From Symplocastrum torsivum CPER-KK1 (lineage in GTDB: Bacteria; Cyanobacteriota; Cyanobacteriia; Cyanobacteriales; Coleofasciculaceae), in contig JAHHIF010000017.1 in NCBI GenBank assembly GCA_019358875.1, positions 62,001 to 126,000 on the forward strand: a DNA stretch of 64,000 nucleotides, given 5' to 3'. The translations under genes were made by a program, and so were the position numbers. This document shows positions 8,675 through 16,951 of this stretch, piece after piece (the stretch's first letter is position 1; the number at the start of each line of letters is the position of its first letter). The notes under the pieces are model-generated. The model ran no database searches. It was given only the letters and a program-made list of their open reading frames with translations, and was not told the origin of the DNA.

Positions 8675-9604
8675 ATGGTAGCGACGGATGGGCGACCTGC
8701 CCCCAAAGGGGAATCCCCTGCTTTTGACTTATCAACTTACCTAAAAGAGCGGTGTATCCAAGTCGAGGCAGCTCTCGACCTTTCGCTCCCGCTCACCTAC
8801 CCTGAAAAGATTTACGAGGCAATGCGCTATTCCCTACTCGCTGGGGGTAAGCGGTTGCGCCCGATTCTTTGCCTTGCGACGTGTGAGTTAGTGGGTGGCA
8901 CCGTTGAAATGGCGATGCCTACTGCCTGTGCGTTGGAAATGATCCATACCATGTCATTAATTCATGATGACCTCCCGGCAATGGATAATGACGATTATCG
9001 TCGGGGGAAACTCACCAATCACAAGGTTTATGGTGAAGACATTGCGATTCTGGCAGGAGATGGCTTGTTAGCTTATGCCTTTGAGTATATTGCTACTCAA
9101 ACCCAGGATGTCACAGCAGGGCGAGTATTACAGGTAATTGCTCGGCTAGGTAGGGCGGTGAGCGCTTCAGGATTAGTGGGAGGTCAAGTGGTTGACCTGG
9201 AATCGGAAGGAAAGCCAGATATTCAGGAAGAAACCCTTACTTATATTCATACTCACAAAACTGGCGCGTTGTTAGAAGCCTGTGTAGTTTGTGGGGGAAT
9301 TTTAGGGGGAGCAACAGAGTCAGAGGTTGAACGACTCTCTCGCTATGCCCAAAATATTGGGTTAGCGTTTCAAATTGTTGATGACATCCTGGATATTACT
9401 GCCACCCAGGAAGAACTGGGGAAAACCGCAGGTAAAGACCTTGTGGCGCAAAAGGCAACCTATCCAAGCCTCTGGGGACTAGAAGCCTCAAAAGCCAAAG
9501 CCAATGAGTTGGTAGAGGCAGCAAAAGCCGAGTTGGAACCCTTTAAAGAGAAGGCACAACCCCTTAATGCGATCGCTGATTTTATTACAACACGAACTCA
9601 TTAG
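8675..9604 (+). CDS. crtE: Geranylgeranyl diphosphate synthase (CrtE/GGPS)
   Basis: This polyprenyl synthetase chains C5 units to make geranylgeranyl diphosphate for carotenoids, the chlorophyll phytyl tail and quinones. The 309-residue protein shows the first aspartate-rich motif in HDDLPAMDNDDYRRG (about 97-111), a KTGALL segment and the second motif DDILD (about 234-238). The length and the residues before the first DDxxD fit the type II bacterial/plant GGPP synthase group; farnesyl synthase cannot be fully excluded by eye. It sits between folD and a DUF212 gene, all on +. Confidence 0.93.
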   Translation: MVATDGRPAPKGESPAFDLSTYLKERCIQVEAALDLSLPLTYPEKIYEAMRYSLLAGGKRLRPILCLATCELVGGTVEMAMPTACALEMIHTMSLIHDDLPAMDNDDYRRGKLTNHKVYGEDIAILAGDGLLAYAFEYIATQTQDVTAGRVLQVIARLGRAVSASGLVGGQVVDLESEGKPDIQEETLTYIHTHKTGALLEACVVCGGILGGATESEVERLSRYAQNIGLAFQIVDDILDITATQEELGKTAGKDLVAQKATYPSLWGLEASKAKANELVEAAKAELEPFKEKAQPLNAIADFITTRTH

Positions 9605-9610
9605 GAGATT

Positions 9611-9634
9611 GGGAATTGGGAATTGGGAATTGGG
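9611..9634. repeat. 7-base tandem repeat (GGGAATT)
   Basis: Three and a half copies of GGGAATT just after the GGPP synthase stop codon. Related tracts occur at 60965-60997. Confidence 0.85.
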
Positions 9635-9756
9635 ACAAGGAGGATTCTTTACTATACTATGCCCCTTGTCCGTTGTCTCCCTAATCGCTAATCCCCAATC
9701 CCTAATTCTCACCTGCTTTAATTAACACTTATCGTTTCAATTTCAAGTAAAATCCT

Positions 9757-10218
9757 ATGCAGGACTTTGGCGACATCCTAGATAATCAGGTGCTGCTGGT
9801 TGCAATCATTGCTTGTCTGGTTGCTCAACTCTCCAAGCTTCTTGTCGAACTCACCAAAAACCGCAAATTTAATCTCCGTGTCCTTGTAACCACGGGTGGA
9901 ATGCCCAGCGCCCACTCGGCACTAGTTGCTGCATTAGCGACTGGGGTGGGGCAAACTTTAGGATGGGCTAGTCCTGAATTTGCGATCGCGGTACTTTTTG
10001 CCGTAATTGTTATGTATGATGCCGCTGGTGTTCGTCAGGCAGCGGGTAAACAAGCTCGCATCCTTAACCAAATCATTGATGAACTGTTCACCGAAGGCAA
10101 ACAATTTAACGAAGACCGTTTGAAGGAATTACTAGGACATACACCCTTTCAAGTCATTGTCGGCTTGGCACTGGGCATTACCATTTCCTGTTTAGCCTCT
10201 CCGGCTTATCAGTTTTGA
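9757..10218 (+). CDS. Divergent PAP2 (DUF212) family membrane protein
   Basis: The 153-residue protein has three to four hydrophobic helices and the family landmarks GGMPSAHSA (about 48-56) and MYDAAGVRQAAGKQA (about 87-101). These correspond to remnants of the PAP2/acid phosphatase motifs, with the SAH retained. The family is widespread in cyanobacteria and plants; its enzymatic activity is not established. It lies about 150 bases after the GGPP synthase gene, separated by a tandem repeat tract. Confidence 0.9.
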   Translation: MQDFGDILDNQVLLVAIIACLVAQLSKLLVELTKNRKFNLRVLVTTGGMPSAHSALVAALATGVGQTLGWASPEFAIAVLFAVIVMYDAAGVRQAAGKQARILNQIIDELFTEGKQFNEDRLKELLGHTPFQVIVGLALGITISCLASPAYQF

Positions 10219-10427
10219 AAACTTCCCAATTGGGATTAACGAGTGGAGGGGTAGGGCGAACGGTTAAGGGAGAAAGGGGAAGGGTGAAAGGTAATCGCCC
10301 TTAACCTTTCCCTTTGTCCTGTGAGCTAGAACGATAAACTCATTTTGCAATTTCAAGCCTCTGAGAGCTTAAATGCCACGACTCAACTTGCTGAACGTAC
10401 TAAGCTAATGGGCATTCAAGTTGCAGC

Positions 10428-10646
10428 TTATCCTGGGCAGACTGGATTCGAGTTGAAGAAAGTCTTGCGTGAGTCACCATCAGTCACTACGGCATCAGCT
10501 AGGGAAATCGCCGCAGGTGTTGGTGTCCGATGCTTGCTAGAGTCTTCTAAAATCTCTATGACCAATGTTTTTTGCTTGGGAGTAAGCCTATCGAGCCAGC
10601 GTTTGACCCATTCTTCTTGCATAATATTGTTGGAAGCAGTGAGCAT
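10428..10646 (-). CDS. Small hypothetical protein, 72 aa
   Basis: I do not recognise the family. A 72-residue ORF on - has an AGGAAA ribosome site about 7 bases before its ATG and an amphipathic, helix-like first half (WVKRWLDRLTPKQKTLVIEI). A longer overlapping frame on + (10345-10686) uses a TTG start and reads less like a protein, particularly in its last third. The - frame is preferred but only weakly. Confidence 0.4.
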   Translation of the reverse strand: MLTASNNIMQEEWVKRWLDRLTPKQKTLVIEILEDSSKHRTPTPAAISLADAVVTDGDSRKTFFNSNPVCPG

Positions 10647-10825
10647 CTTGGTTTTCCTAGATTGTTCAGCTATCCCCAGTTTATAAAAAAAATATTAAGC
10701 TGGCTGTGAGTAAAGGCACATCTAATGTGAATATTTCAAAAAGTTTGAAAGACTTAGCATTTATCCGCTAAACTGTCTACACAATGCAACTACTGGAGTT
10801 GAGTCTTCCGGTATTTTTGCCAGTT

Positions 10826-11554
10826 TTAAAAATTGACAACTGGGCTAAGTAAGGTGACTCGGCGACTATCAACAACCATACTCCAGAAACCGCGATCGCT
10901 TAGTTCCCGTAAGGTCGAGTTTGCCTCTCTCTGACTCTTGGTATACACAGCTAATAAGTAAGGGCGTTGACCATAGGAAACCAAGCCTACATCACTGCCA
11001 ATTAGCTGCCGTACCTGCGAGGCAACTTCCGGCTGATTGAAGTAATCAACCAACACAGCATATCCCTCACCTAGAGGCTGAGGATTGTAAGCACGGGAAC
11101 TCGTCGTTGGCATTGCGGCAGTCGGTCGAACTACATACGCGGATAATCCGACGACCTCATTAACATAGCGTGCCCAAGTGTTTGCATCCTCAAGCTGCCG
11201 GAACCCTCCAATGCGTGTCACCGTATCGTCTAAATATTGACAAAAGGTAGACTGAGTGTTCGGCGGCAAGGTTTGTTGAATGACTTGATGCCTCTCTGAT
11301 GTCTGGCTAAGTACTAATAAAAGATACTCATCTGACTGGGGCGGCTGGCAAGAAGAAACGGGTTGTTGCGCCATTGCCAAGTGTGCACCACTCATTAAAC
11401 TGCTAAGTGCTAAGTAGGTAGACACAATTAAGCGTAAGATGCTGACCTCTCCCCTAACCCCTCTCCTGCAAGGAGAGGGGAACCGAAGTTCTCCTACGCT
11501 GCTAGGGAAGGGGGCTGGAGGGTTAGGTTTTTTGTTGTGCTTAATTATGTCCAC
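10826..11554 (-). CDS. Secreted hypothetical protein whose 5' end is overlain by a repeat element
   Basis: The conserved-looking body (about residues 60-242 of the longest frame) follows a signal-peptide-like segment ending AMAQQ and has repeated strands resembling SPOR-like or sporulation-related modules (YAVLVDYFNQPEVASQVRQL). Function is unknown. The first 50 codons of the open frame are translated from an inverted-repeat element (11409-11563), so the GTG start at 11554 lies in one arm. A GTG inside the other arm (about 11424) would give a short, standard signal peptide and may be the start used. Either way the native 5' end has apparently been replaced. Confidence 0.65.
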   Translation of the reverse strand: MDIIKHNKKPNPPAPFPSSVGELRFPSPCRRGVRGEVSILRLIVSTYLALSSLMSGAHLAMAQQPVSSCQPPQSDEYLLLVLSQTSERHQVIQQTLPPNTQSTFCQYLDDTVTRIGGFRQLEDANTWARYVNEVVGLSAYVVRPTAAMPTTSSRAYNPQPLGEGYAVLVDYFNQPEVASQVRQLIGSDVGLVSYGQRPYLLAVYTKSQREANSTLRELSDRGFWSMVVDSRRVTLLSPVVNF

Positions 11555-11563
11555 CTACTTAGC
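11409..11563. mobile_element. MITE-like inverted-repeat element, 155 bp
   Basis: Two 25-base arms (11409-11433 and 11539-11563) are inverted copies with about 23 of 25 positions matching. They enclose a pyrimidine-rich core with an internal palindrome (CTCTCCTGCAAGGAGAG) of a kind widespread in cyanobacterial genomes. There is no ORF for a transposase, so it would be a non-autonomous element. It covers the start of the adjacent - strand gene. Confidence 0.7.
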
Positions 11564-11595
11564 AAGACCTAACTGAATAAGAATAAGGCTATATA

Positions 11596-11624
11596 GCAAA
11601 AGGCAAAAGGCAGAAGGCAGAAGG
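11596..11624. repeat. 7-base tandem repeat (AAAGGCA/GAAGGCA)
   Basis: Four imperfect copies of an A/GAAGGCA heptamer. The same wording in either orientation (CTTCTGCC) recurs near 19190-19220, 19255-19285, 20960, 21114-21260 and 32540. Confidence 0.75.
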
Positions 11625-11720
11625 TTTATTACTAGTACGTGGTCGTTTGAACCGTTAAATCTGTCCTAACCTTTATGACGACAGCTATCTCTTTCACGAC
11701 GCTTAACTCGTTATGTCCTC

Positions 11721-12050
11721 TCAAGATACGGCTGCCAAAGAACCAAGGGGGTCAGGTATCGTATCAGATGGGGCTTGAAATTCGCCAGTTTTGACAAATT
11801 CTAAGCGCAGCTTTAACCAGGTGATGAACTGAGGATTGGTAGAAATTATCGCGGCTGCGGGTTGGGGGCATTCTTGCTTGGCTTGTGTCATCTGGGGTGC
11901 CTCCAGGAAAGCAGGTTGTTTGACTAGCCAAAAGTCAATTTCTTTTTCCTGTTCGTGGTAGTGCCTTGTGCGTTCTTTAAGCACTTCATCAATGGGTTCT
12001 TCTTCCATCAGGAAGTGTTGACTTGCTAAAACGTAGTAGTAGGTTTGCAT
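11721..12050 (-). CDS. ycf54: Ycf54, assembly factor of the Mg-protoporphyrin IX monomethyl ester cyclase
   Basis: The 109-residue protein matches Ycf54 (DUF2488) closely from memory: TYYYVLASQHFL at the start, RTRHYHEQEKEIDFWLVKQP in the middle and STNPQFITWLKLRLEFV with GEFQAPSDTIPDP at the end. Ycf54 is needed for the aerobic (AcsF/CycI) cyclase that forms the fifth ring of chlorophyll. The ATG at 12050 is preferred over a TTG six bases upstream. Upstream is a 7-base repeat tract and then pdxJ. Confidence 0.93.
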   Translation of the reverse strand: MQTYYYVLASQHFLMEEEPIDEVLKERTRHYHEQEKEIDFWLVKQPAFLEAPQMTQAKQECPQPAAAIISTNPQFITWLKLRLEFVKTGEFQAPSDTIPDPLGSLAAVS

Positions 12051-12058
12051 TGGCAAAA

Positions 12059-12084
12059 GTTGTTGGTTGTTGGTTGTTGGTTGT
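12059..12084. repeat. 7-base tandem repeat (TTGTTGG)
   Basis: Three to four copies of TTGTTGG directly upstream of ycf54, so it lies in its leader region. Confidence 0.85.
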
Positions 12085-12168
12085 CATTCAGGTACATCTA
12101 AAAGTTGTGAAACAGCGTTGGAGTCAGGAAAGCAAAAAAGCTGATGGCTGATAGCTGAAAGCTTTCTG

Positions 12169-12891
12169 CTATAACTTTCCCCACATCGCTTGTTTCATTT
12201 CTCGGACAGCCCGTTCTAGACCAACAAGTACGGATCTAGAAATAATGCTATGACCAATGTTGAGTTCTTCCATGCCTTCGAGGCAAGCTACAGGATAGAC
12301 GTTCCAGTAAGTAAGACCGTGACCCGCATTGACTCGTATGTCTGATGCGATCGCGTGTTCACATCCTTTTGCGAGTATTGCTAGTTCCTTCTTGCGACTT
12401 CCCTCATCTGTTGCCTCAGCATAGGAACCTGTATGCAGTTCAATGAATTTGGCTTTCATTTGAGCGGCTGCATCAATTTGTGCTAGGTCAGCATCAATAA
12501 ACAAGCTAACGGGAATATCGGCTTCTTGCAATTTAGTAACCATCTCACTTAGTCGGTGGCTTTGACTCGCAACATCTAGTCCTCCTTCCGTTGTTACCTC
12601 CTCCCGTTTTTCAGGAACAAGGGTAACGTAGTCGGGTTTAATATCAAGCGCGATCGCTACCATTTCATCAGTCGGTGCCATCTCCAAATTCAAGTGAGTT
12701 CGCACCGTCTGTCGCAATAGGCGAACATCCCGGTCTTGGATGTGGCGCCGATCTTCCCGCAGATGTACGGTAATACCATCGGCACCAGCTAGTTCTGCCA
12801 ACACAGCCGCCGCAACTGGATCGGGTTCCACTGTACGCCTTGCTTGCCGAATTGTGGCGATGTGGTCAATATTGACACCAAGTGTCAGCAC
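12169..12891 (-). CDS. pdxJ: Pyridoxine 5'-phosphate synthase (PdxJ)
   Basis: PdxJ condenses 1-deoxyxylulose 5-phosphate with 3-amino-2-oxopropyl phosphate, the last ring-forming step of DXP-dependent vitamin B6 synthesis. The 240-residue protein begins with the signature LGVNIDHIATIRQARR and contains TVHLREDRRHIQDRD, a catalytic glutamate in HTGSYA context and AGHGL near the C-terminus. Length is normal. The start is a GTG at 12891, chosen because it precedes the conserved first strand directly. Confidence 0.96.
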   Translation of the reverse strand: MLTLGVNIDHIATIRQARRTVEPDPVAAAVLAELAGADGITVHLREDRRHIQDRDVRLLRQTVRTHLNLEMAPTDEMVAIALDIKPDYVTLVPEKREEVTTEGGLDVASQSHRLSEMVTKLQEADIPVSLFIDADLAQIDAAAQMKAKFIELHTGSYAEATDEGSRKKELAILAKGCEHAIASDIRVNAGHGLTYWNVYPVACLEGMEELNIGHSIISRSVLVGLERAVREMKQAMWGKL

Positions 12892-13315
12892 TTACGTTCT
12901 TCCCCTAAACTCTTCTGGAGTCTACAGCCCTCTATCTTACCTGAAAGACGACCGTTGCCGAGGTTTGTTGTGACTTGCTAACTTCAGACTAAAAAAGAGC
13001 GATCGCAACCCACCTAGTTCACGGGTTCTGTCCGCTTGGACATCTCCGTTCCTACTAGAAACCACGCATTTCATCCCACGCTCACCAAGAGAGGGTTGAG
13101 ACGTGAGGCTTCTGCTGATTCAGCTAAATCTGATAAATTAGACAAGAATAAAGCTTTCAGTTTCTAAGTATATTTTCTCGTGATTAGTATCACTACTACA
13201 CTGAAACACTAGCCCACAATTCAGTAGACTGTAGCATTAACCGAAAATTCAATGATGCATTCTTAGATACAAAACTTAAAATAAACCCTTAGTTATTTGC
13301 GAGGTTACCTGAATC
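12892..13315. other. Divergent intergenic region between pdxJ and ilvB
   Basis: The 424 bases between the two divergent starts must hold both promoters. One HIP1 site is present at about 13000. No hairpin of terminator type, RNA gene or convincing leader peptide rich in branched-chain codons was seen. Confidence 0.5.
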
Positions 13316-15172
13316 GTGCGTTCCCAAAGCATCACCAAACGAGAAGTTCAACCAAAAACCATCAGTCGCCGGACAGGAGCATTTGCCTTAATCGACAGTC
13401 TCATACGCCATGGTGTAGAGCATATTTTTGGCTATCCCGGTGGGGCAATTCTGCCAATTTACGACGAACTTTACCAGTGGGAAGCCGCTGGTGAAATCCA
13501 ACATATTCTAGTGAGGCATGAGCAGGGAGGTGCCCATGCGGCTGATGCTTATGCTCGTGCGACAGGTAAGGTCGGTGTTTGTTTTGGGACATCGGGTCCC
13601 GGAGCGACTAATCTGGTTACGGGTATTGCTACCGCTCACATGGACTCGATTCCTATGGTGATTGTGACGGGTCAGGTGCCTCGTACTGTGATTGGTAGTG
13701 ACGGCTTTCAGGAAACGGATATCTATGGCATCACGCTGCCTATTGTGAAGCACTCTTATGTCGTGCGTGACCCAAGGGATATGGCGCGAATTGTAGCGGA
13801 AGCCTTCCACATCGCTAGCTCAGGACGTCCGGGGCCAGTTTTGGTTGATGTTCCCAAGGATGTCGGTTTAGAAGAATTTGACTACGAGCCAGTCGAACCA
13901 GATACGGTTAGATTAACAGGCTATCGTCCAACGGTGAAGGGAAATCCTCGCCAAATTAACCAAGCATTGAATTTAATTCGTCAAGCACGACGGCCACTAC
14001 TTTATGTAGGCGGTGGTGCGATCGCAGCGAATGCGTACAGCGAATTGCGTCAACTGGCAGAGATTTTCCAAATTCCGGTGACGACAACCTTAATGGGAAA
14101 GGGTTCTTTTGAGGAGTCTCATCCCCTAGCTGTCGGGATGTTGGGAATGCATGGTACGGCTTACGCCAACTTTGCCGTGAGTGAGTGTGACTTACTGATT
14201 GCTGTCGGCGCACGTTTTGATGACCGAGTAACAGGTAAATTAGATGAATTTGCCTCCCGTGCGAAGGTGATTCACATCGACATTGACCCCGCTGAAGTAG
14301 GCAAAAACCGCGCACCCGAAGTGCCAATTGTAGGTGATGTGCGGCAGGTATTGCTTGACCTGTTGCGTCGGTACGAGGAAGTGGATATTCCCGCAGAACC
14401 AAACCAAACGAGGGAGTGGTTGCAACGAATCAACCGTTGGCGTGAGGATTATCCTCTACAAGTGCCTCAATATCCCGATCGCTTGTCGCCCCAAGAGGTG
14501 ATTGTCGAGTTGGCTTGTCAGGCACCGGATGCTTACTACACAACCGATGTGGGTCAGCATCAGATGTGGTCAGCACAGTTCCTCAAGAATGGTCCACGCC
14601 GTTGGATTTCCAGTGCTGGTTTGGGAACGATGGGCTTTGGTTTACCAGCCGCTATGGGAGTCAAGGTAGCGCTACCAGATGAACAAGTGATCTGTATTGC
14701 TGGTGATTCCAGTATCCAGATGAATATCCAGGAATTGGGTACGCTTGCACAGTTCGGTATCAACGTGAAGACGGTAATTATCAACAACGCTTGGCAGGGA
14801 ATGGTGCGCCAGTGGCAGGAGGCATTCCACGGAGAGCGTTATTCTTCCTCAAATATGGAAGTTGGGATGCCAGACTTTGTGAAACTAGCAGAGGCGTATG
14901 GCATTAAGGGGATGTTGATTGAGAACCGGGATGAACTCAAGGATGCGATTGCCGAAATCCTCGCTCATGATGGCCCAGTACTAGCAGATATCCGAGTCAA
15001 CAGAAACGAGAACTGTTACCCAATGGTGGCTCCCGGCAAGAGCAATGCTCAGATGATAGGACTTCCAGAACGTAACAAAATTGAAGTCACAGAGCTAGTC
15101 TATTGCAGTAGCTGTGGAGCAAAAAATATTGCGAGTAACAAGTTCTGTCCTGACTGCGGCACAAAACTGTGA
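13316..15172 (+). CDS. ilvB: Acetolactate synthase large subunit with C-terminal zinc ribbon
   Basis: IlvB is the thiamine-diphosphate enzyme that joins two pyruvates (or pyruvate and 2-oxobutyrate) at the start of branched-chain amino acid synthesis. The 618-residue protein shows FGYPGGAILPIYDEL near 42, the activating-glutamate segment (VRHEQGGAHAADAYAR), and the ThDP/Mg motif GDSSIQMNIQELG near 462. A GTG start at 13316 has GAGGT about 10 bases upstream. Unusually, residues 596-618 form a zinc-ribbon-like tail with cysteines at 597, 600, 611 and 614 (CxxC-x10-CxxC). This tail is not part of ordinary IlvB proteins as I know them. A strong terminator follows. Confidence 0.96.
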   Translation: MRSQSITKREVQPKTISRRTGAFALIDSLIRHGVEHIFGYPGGAILPIYDELYQWEAAGEIQHILVRHEQGGAHAADAYARATGKVGVCFGTSGPGATNLVTGIATAHMDSIPMVIVTGQVPRTVIGSDGFQETDIYGITLPIVKHSYVVRDPRDMARIVAEAFHIASSGRPGPVLVDVPKDVGLEEFDYEPVEPDTVRLTGYRPTVKGNPRQINQALNLIRQARRPLLYVGGGAIAANAYSELRQLAEIFQIPVTTTLMGKGSFEESHPLAVGMLGMHGTAYANFAVSECDLLIAVGARFDDRVTGKLDEFASRAKVIHIDIDPAEVGKNRAPEVPIVGDVRQVLLDLLRRYEEVDIPAEPNQTREWLQRINRWREDYPLQVPQYPDRLSPQEVIVELACQAPDAYYTTDVGQHQMWSAQFLKNGPRRWISSAGLGTMGFGLPAAMGVKVALPDEQVICIAGDSSIQMNIQELGTLAQFGINVKTVIINNAWQGMVRQWQEAFHGERYSSSNMEVGMPDFVKLAEAYGIKGMLIENRDELKDAIAEILAHDGPVLADIRVNRNENCYPMVAPGKSNAQMIGLPERNKIEVTELVYCSSCGAKNIASNKFCPDCGTKL

Positions 15173-15205
15173 CTTGACCAAGCTTAAGTGAGCTGTTCTC
15201 ACGTT

Positions 15206-15239
15206 AAAAAAGCCCCTGCCAATGGTAGGGGCTTTTTTA
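15206..15239 (+). terminator. Rho-independent terminator of ilvB
   Basis: GCCCCTGCC and GGTAGGGGC form a near-perfect stem around a short loop, flanked by A-run and T-run, about 35 bases after the ilvB stop. With A-run on the left it could work in both directions, but only + has a gene ending here. Confidence 0.9.
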
Positions 15240-15423
15240 TGCTCAAGTTTCTCTATGACAACCATCAATATTACTCATGGAATAAGTCCTGCAATTAACT
15301 CAATCTTTAGTAAATATAAATACCTGGATGAATAATTCATTTCATCATCCAGATAAGCGATCGCCTCTTGGGCTATGCCAACGGCAATCGCGTGGTAGGA
15401 TAACTCCTTGATCATTCAAGCCT

Positions 15424-16644
15424 ATGAAATTGCGTTTTATGCCCAGAGGTTGGTGGCGATTCCTTAAGTATCTTTCCTTACTCTTGCTGGGATTATTTAT
15501 AACAGTATTGTTCGCTAGCACCCCTACCTCTGCGATCGCACAAAGCACAGTGCCAGAAGCAACAACACGGCAACCTCTTCAAGAAATTCGCGGGGTTTGG
15601 ATGACTGAAAATGACCATGACATCCTCAGAGATCGCTCCAAAATGCAAGAGGCTGTGAGTCAACTTGCACGGTTGAACCTCAATACGATCTATCCAGTCG
15701 TATGGAATTCTGGCTACGTGCTGTATCCGAGTGCTGTAGCCCAACGGGCAGAGATTCAACCGTTTGTCCGCAAAGGCTTACAAGGGCAAGATATCCTCGC
15801 TGATCTGATTACTCAAGCCCATCGCCAAAGGCTACTCGTAATTCCCTGGTTTGAGTTCGGCTTCATGGCACCTCCGACATCGGAACTAGCATTAAATCAT
15901 CCGGAGTGGCTGACGCAACAGCGGGATGGTAACCAAACTTGGATTAGTGCGGCGGGTGAGGTGGTGTGGCTCAATCCCTTCCTGCCAGAGGTGCAGAAGT
16001 TCATCACCGATCTCGTGCTAGAAGCCGTTACCAAATATGATGTTGATGGCATTCAGTTTGACGATCACACCAGCTTACCCAATGTATTTGGCTATGATCG
16101 CTACACGCTGGCTTTGTATACACAGGAAACCAAGAAAGATGCACCTGCCAATCCTCAAGATCCAGAATGGGTGCGCTGGCGGGCTGATAAAATTACGGCG
16201 TTCATGAGCCAACTCAACCAAGCTGTAAAACAGAGAAAGCCCAATGCAATATTCTCTGTTTCCCCCAATCCCTATGTCACTGCTTACAACACTTACCTAC
16301 AAGACTGGCTGGCTTGGGTGCGGCAGGATATTGTAGATGAGCTAATTGTGCAAGTTTATCGTCCTGATTTGCAAAGTTTTCTCAACCAGATTACCCGCCC
16401 TGAAATTCAAGAGGTGCAACAAAAGATTCCAACCGGAGTCGGTGTGCTAACAGGCTTAAGGAATAAGCCTGTTCCGATGCCACTGATTCAGAGCAAGGTT
16501 CTGACAGCACGCGATCGCGGATTGGGTGTATCGTTCTTCTACTATGAAAGCCTTTGGGAGAATTCACCAGAACCCATTACGGAGCGGCAATCTAACTTTC
16601 AATCTCTCTTCAACTTACCGGCTTCCCGCTTAGCAATGAAATAA
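15424..16644 (+). CDS. GH10-like (GHL10/DUF187) glycosyl hydrolase-like protein
   Basis: The 406-residue protein starts with an arginine-rich segment and a hydrophobic helix (about 15-36) followed by AIAQS, so it is probably exported. The rest has the GHL10 fold signature: EIRGVWMTENDHDIL, INPVVWN-like strand (TIYPVVWNSGYVLYPS), VIPWFEFGF, and the catalytic-region VDGIQFDDHTSLP (about 213-225). Family members are thought to act on cell-wall glycans, but activity is rarely shown. Length is typical for the cyanobacterial group. The ATG follows ATCATTCAAGCCT without a clear ribosome site. Confidence 0.88.
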   Translation: MKLRFMPRGWWRFLKYLSLLLLGLFITVLFASTPTSAIAQSTVPEATTRQPLQEIRGVWMTENDHDILRDRSKMQEAVSQLARLNLNTIYPVVWNSGYVLYPSAVAQRAEIQPFVRKGLQGQDILADLITQAHRQRLLVIPWFEFGFMAPPTSELALNHPEWLTQQRDGNQTWISAAGEVVWLNPFLPEVQKFITDLVLEAVTKYDVDGIQFDDHTSLPNVFGYDRYTLALYTQETKKDAPANPQDPEWVRWRADKITAFMSQLNQAVKQRKPNAIFSVSPNPYVTAYNTYLQDWLAWVRQDIVDELIVQVYRPDLQSFLNQITRPEIQEVQQKIPTGVGVLTGLRNKPVPMPLIQSKVLTARDRGLGVSFFYYESLWENSPEPITERQSNFQSLFNLPASRLAMK

Positions 16645-16672
16645 TATCGATTTCGTGACATACTCCAGACGC

Positions 16673-16948
16673 TCACCCTAAACGGGTAAAGCACTGGCTT
16701 CTCTTAGAGTTTAGTCCAAGAGCGCTTTTAAGTGAGGCGATGTCCATCCACACTATTCCAAAAAATCTAGGATGCTCAATCATTTCACCTGTTGAGAGTG
16801 CTACATAATTCTCCACACCTAAATCAATCCCAATAGTGTTTTCTTCAGTCGGTTGGATTTCTGCAACCGTTACAGGTACATTTTTATCTTCAAGAGTCAG
16901 AGAGATGTGAAATCCGTCTGCTTTACTCCCCCTGCTTCCTCTGTTCGA
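16673..16948 (-). pseudogene. TnpB (IS200/IS605-type OrfB) remnant
   Basis: On - the frame reads SNRGSRGSKADGF, HISLTLEDKNVPVTVAEIQP and then IGIDLGVENYVALSTGE, the RuvC-I segment (DLG) of TnpB. After EHPRFF the normal helical region is missing; the frame instead runs 28 codons into a different sequence and stops at 16673. The N-terminal half is also absent, as the fragment abuts the end of the STAND gene. It is therefore truncated at both ends. The last 60 bases on its downstream side may be the right end of the former element. Confidence 0.8.
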
Positions 16949-16951
16949 TCA

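Noticed and set aside
10345..10686. 113-codon TTG-started frame on +
   Set aside because: It competes with a - strand ORF that has a good ribosome site; the last third reads as non-coding.
12892..13315. Possible leader-peptide attenuator or riboswitch before ilvB
   Set aside because: No run of branched-chain codons after a start, and no terminator/antiterminator pair was found.
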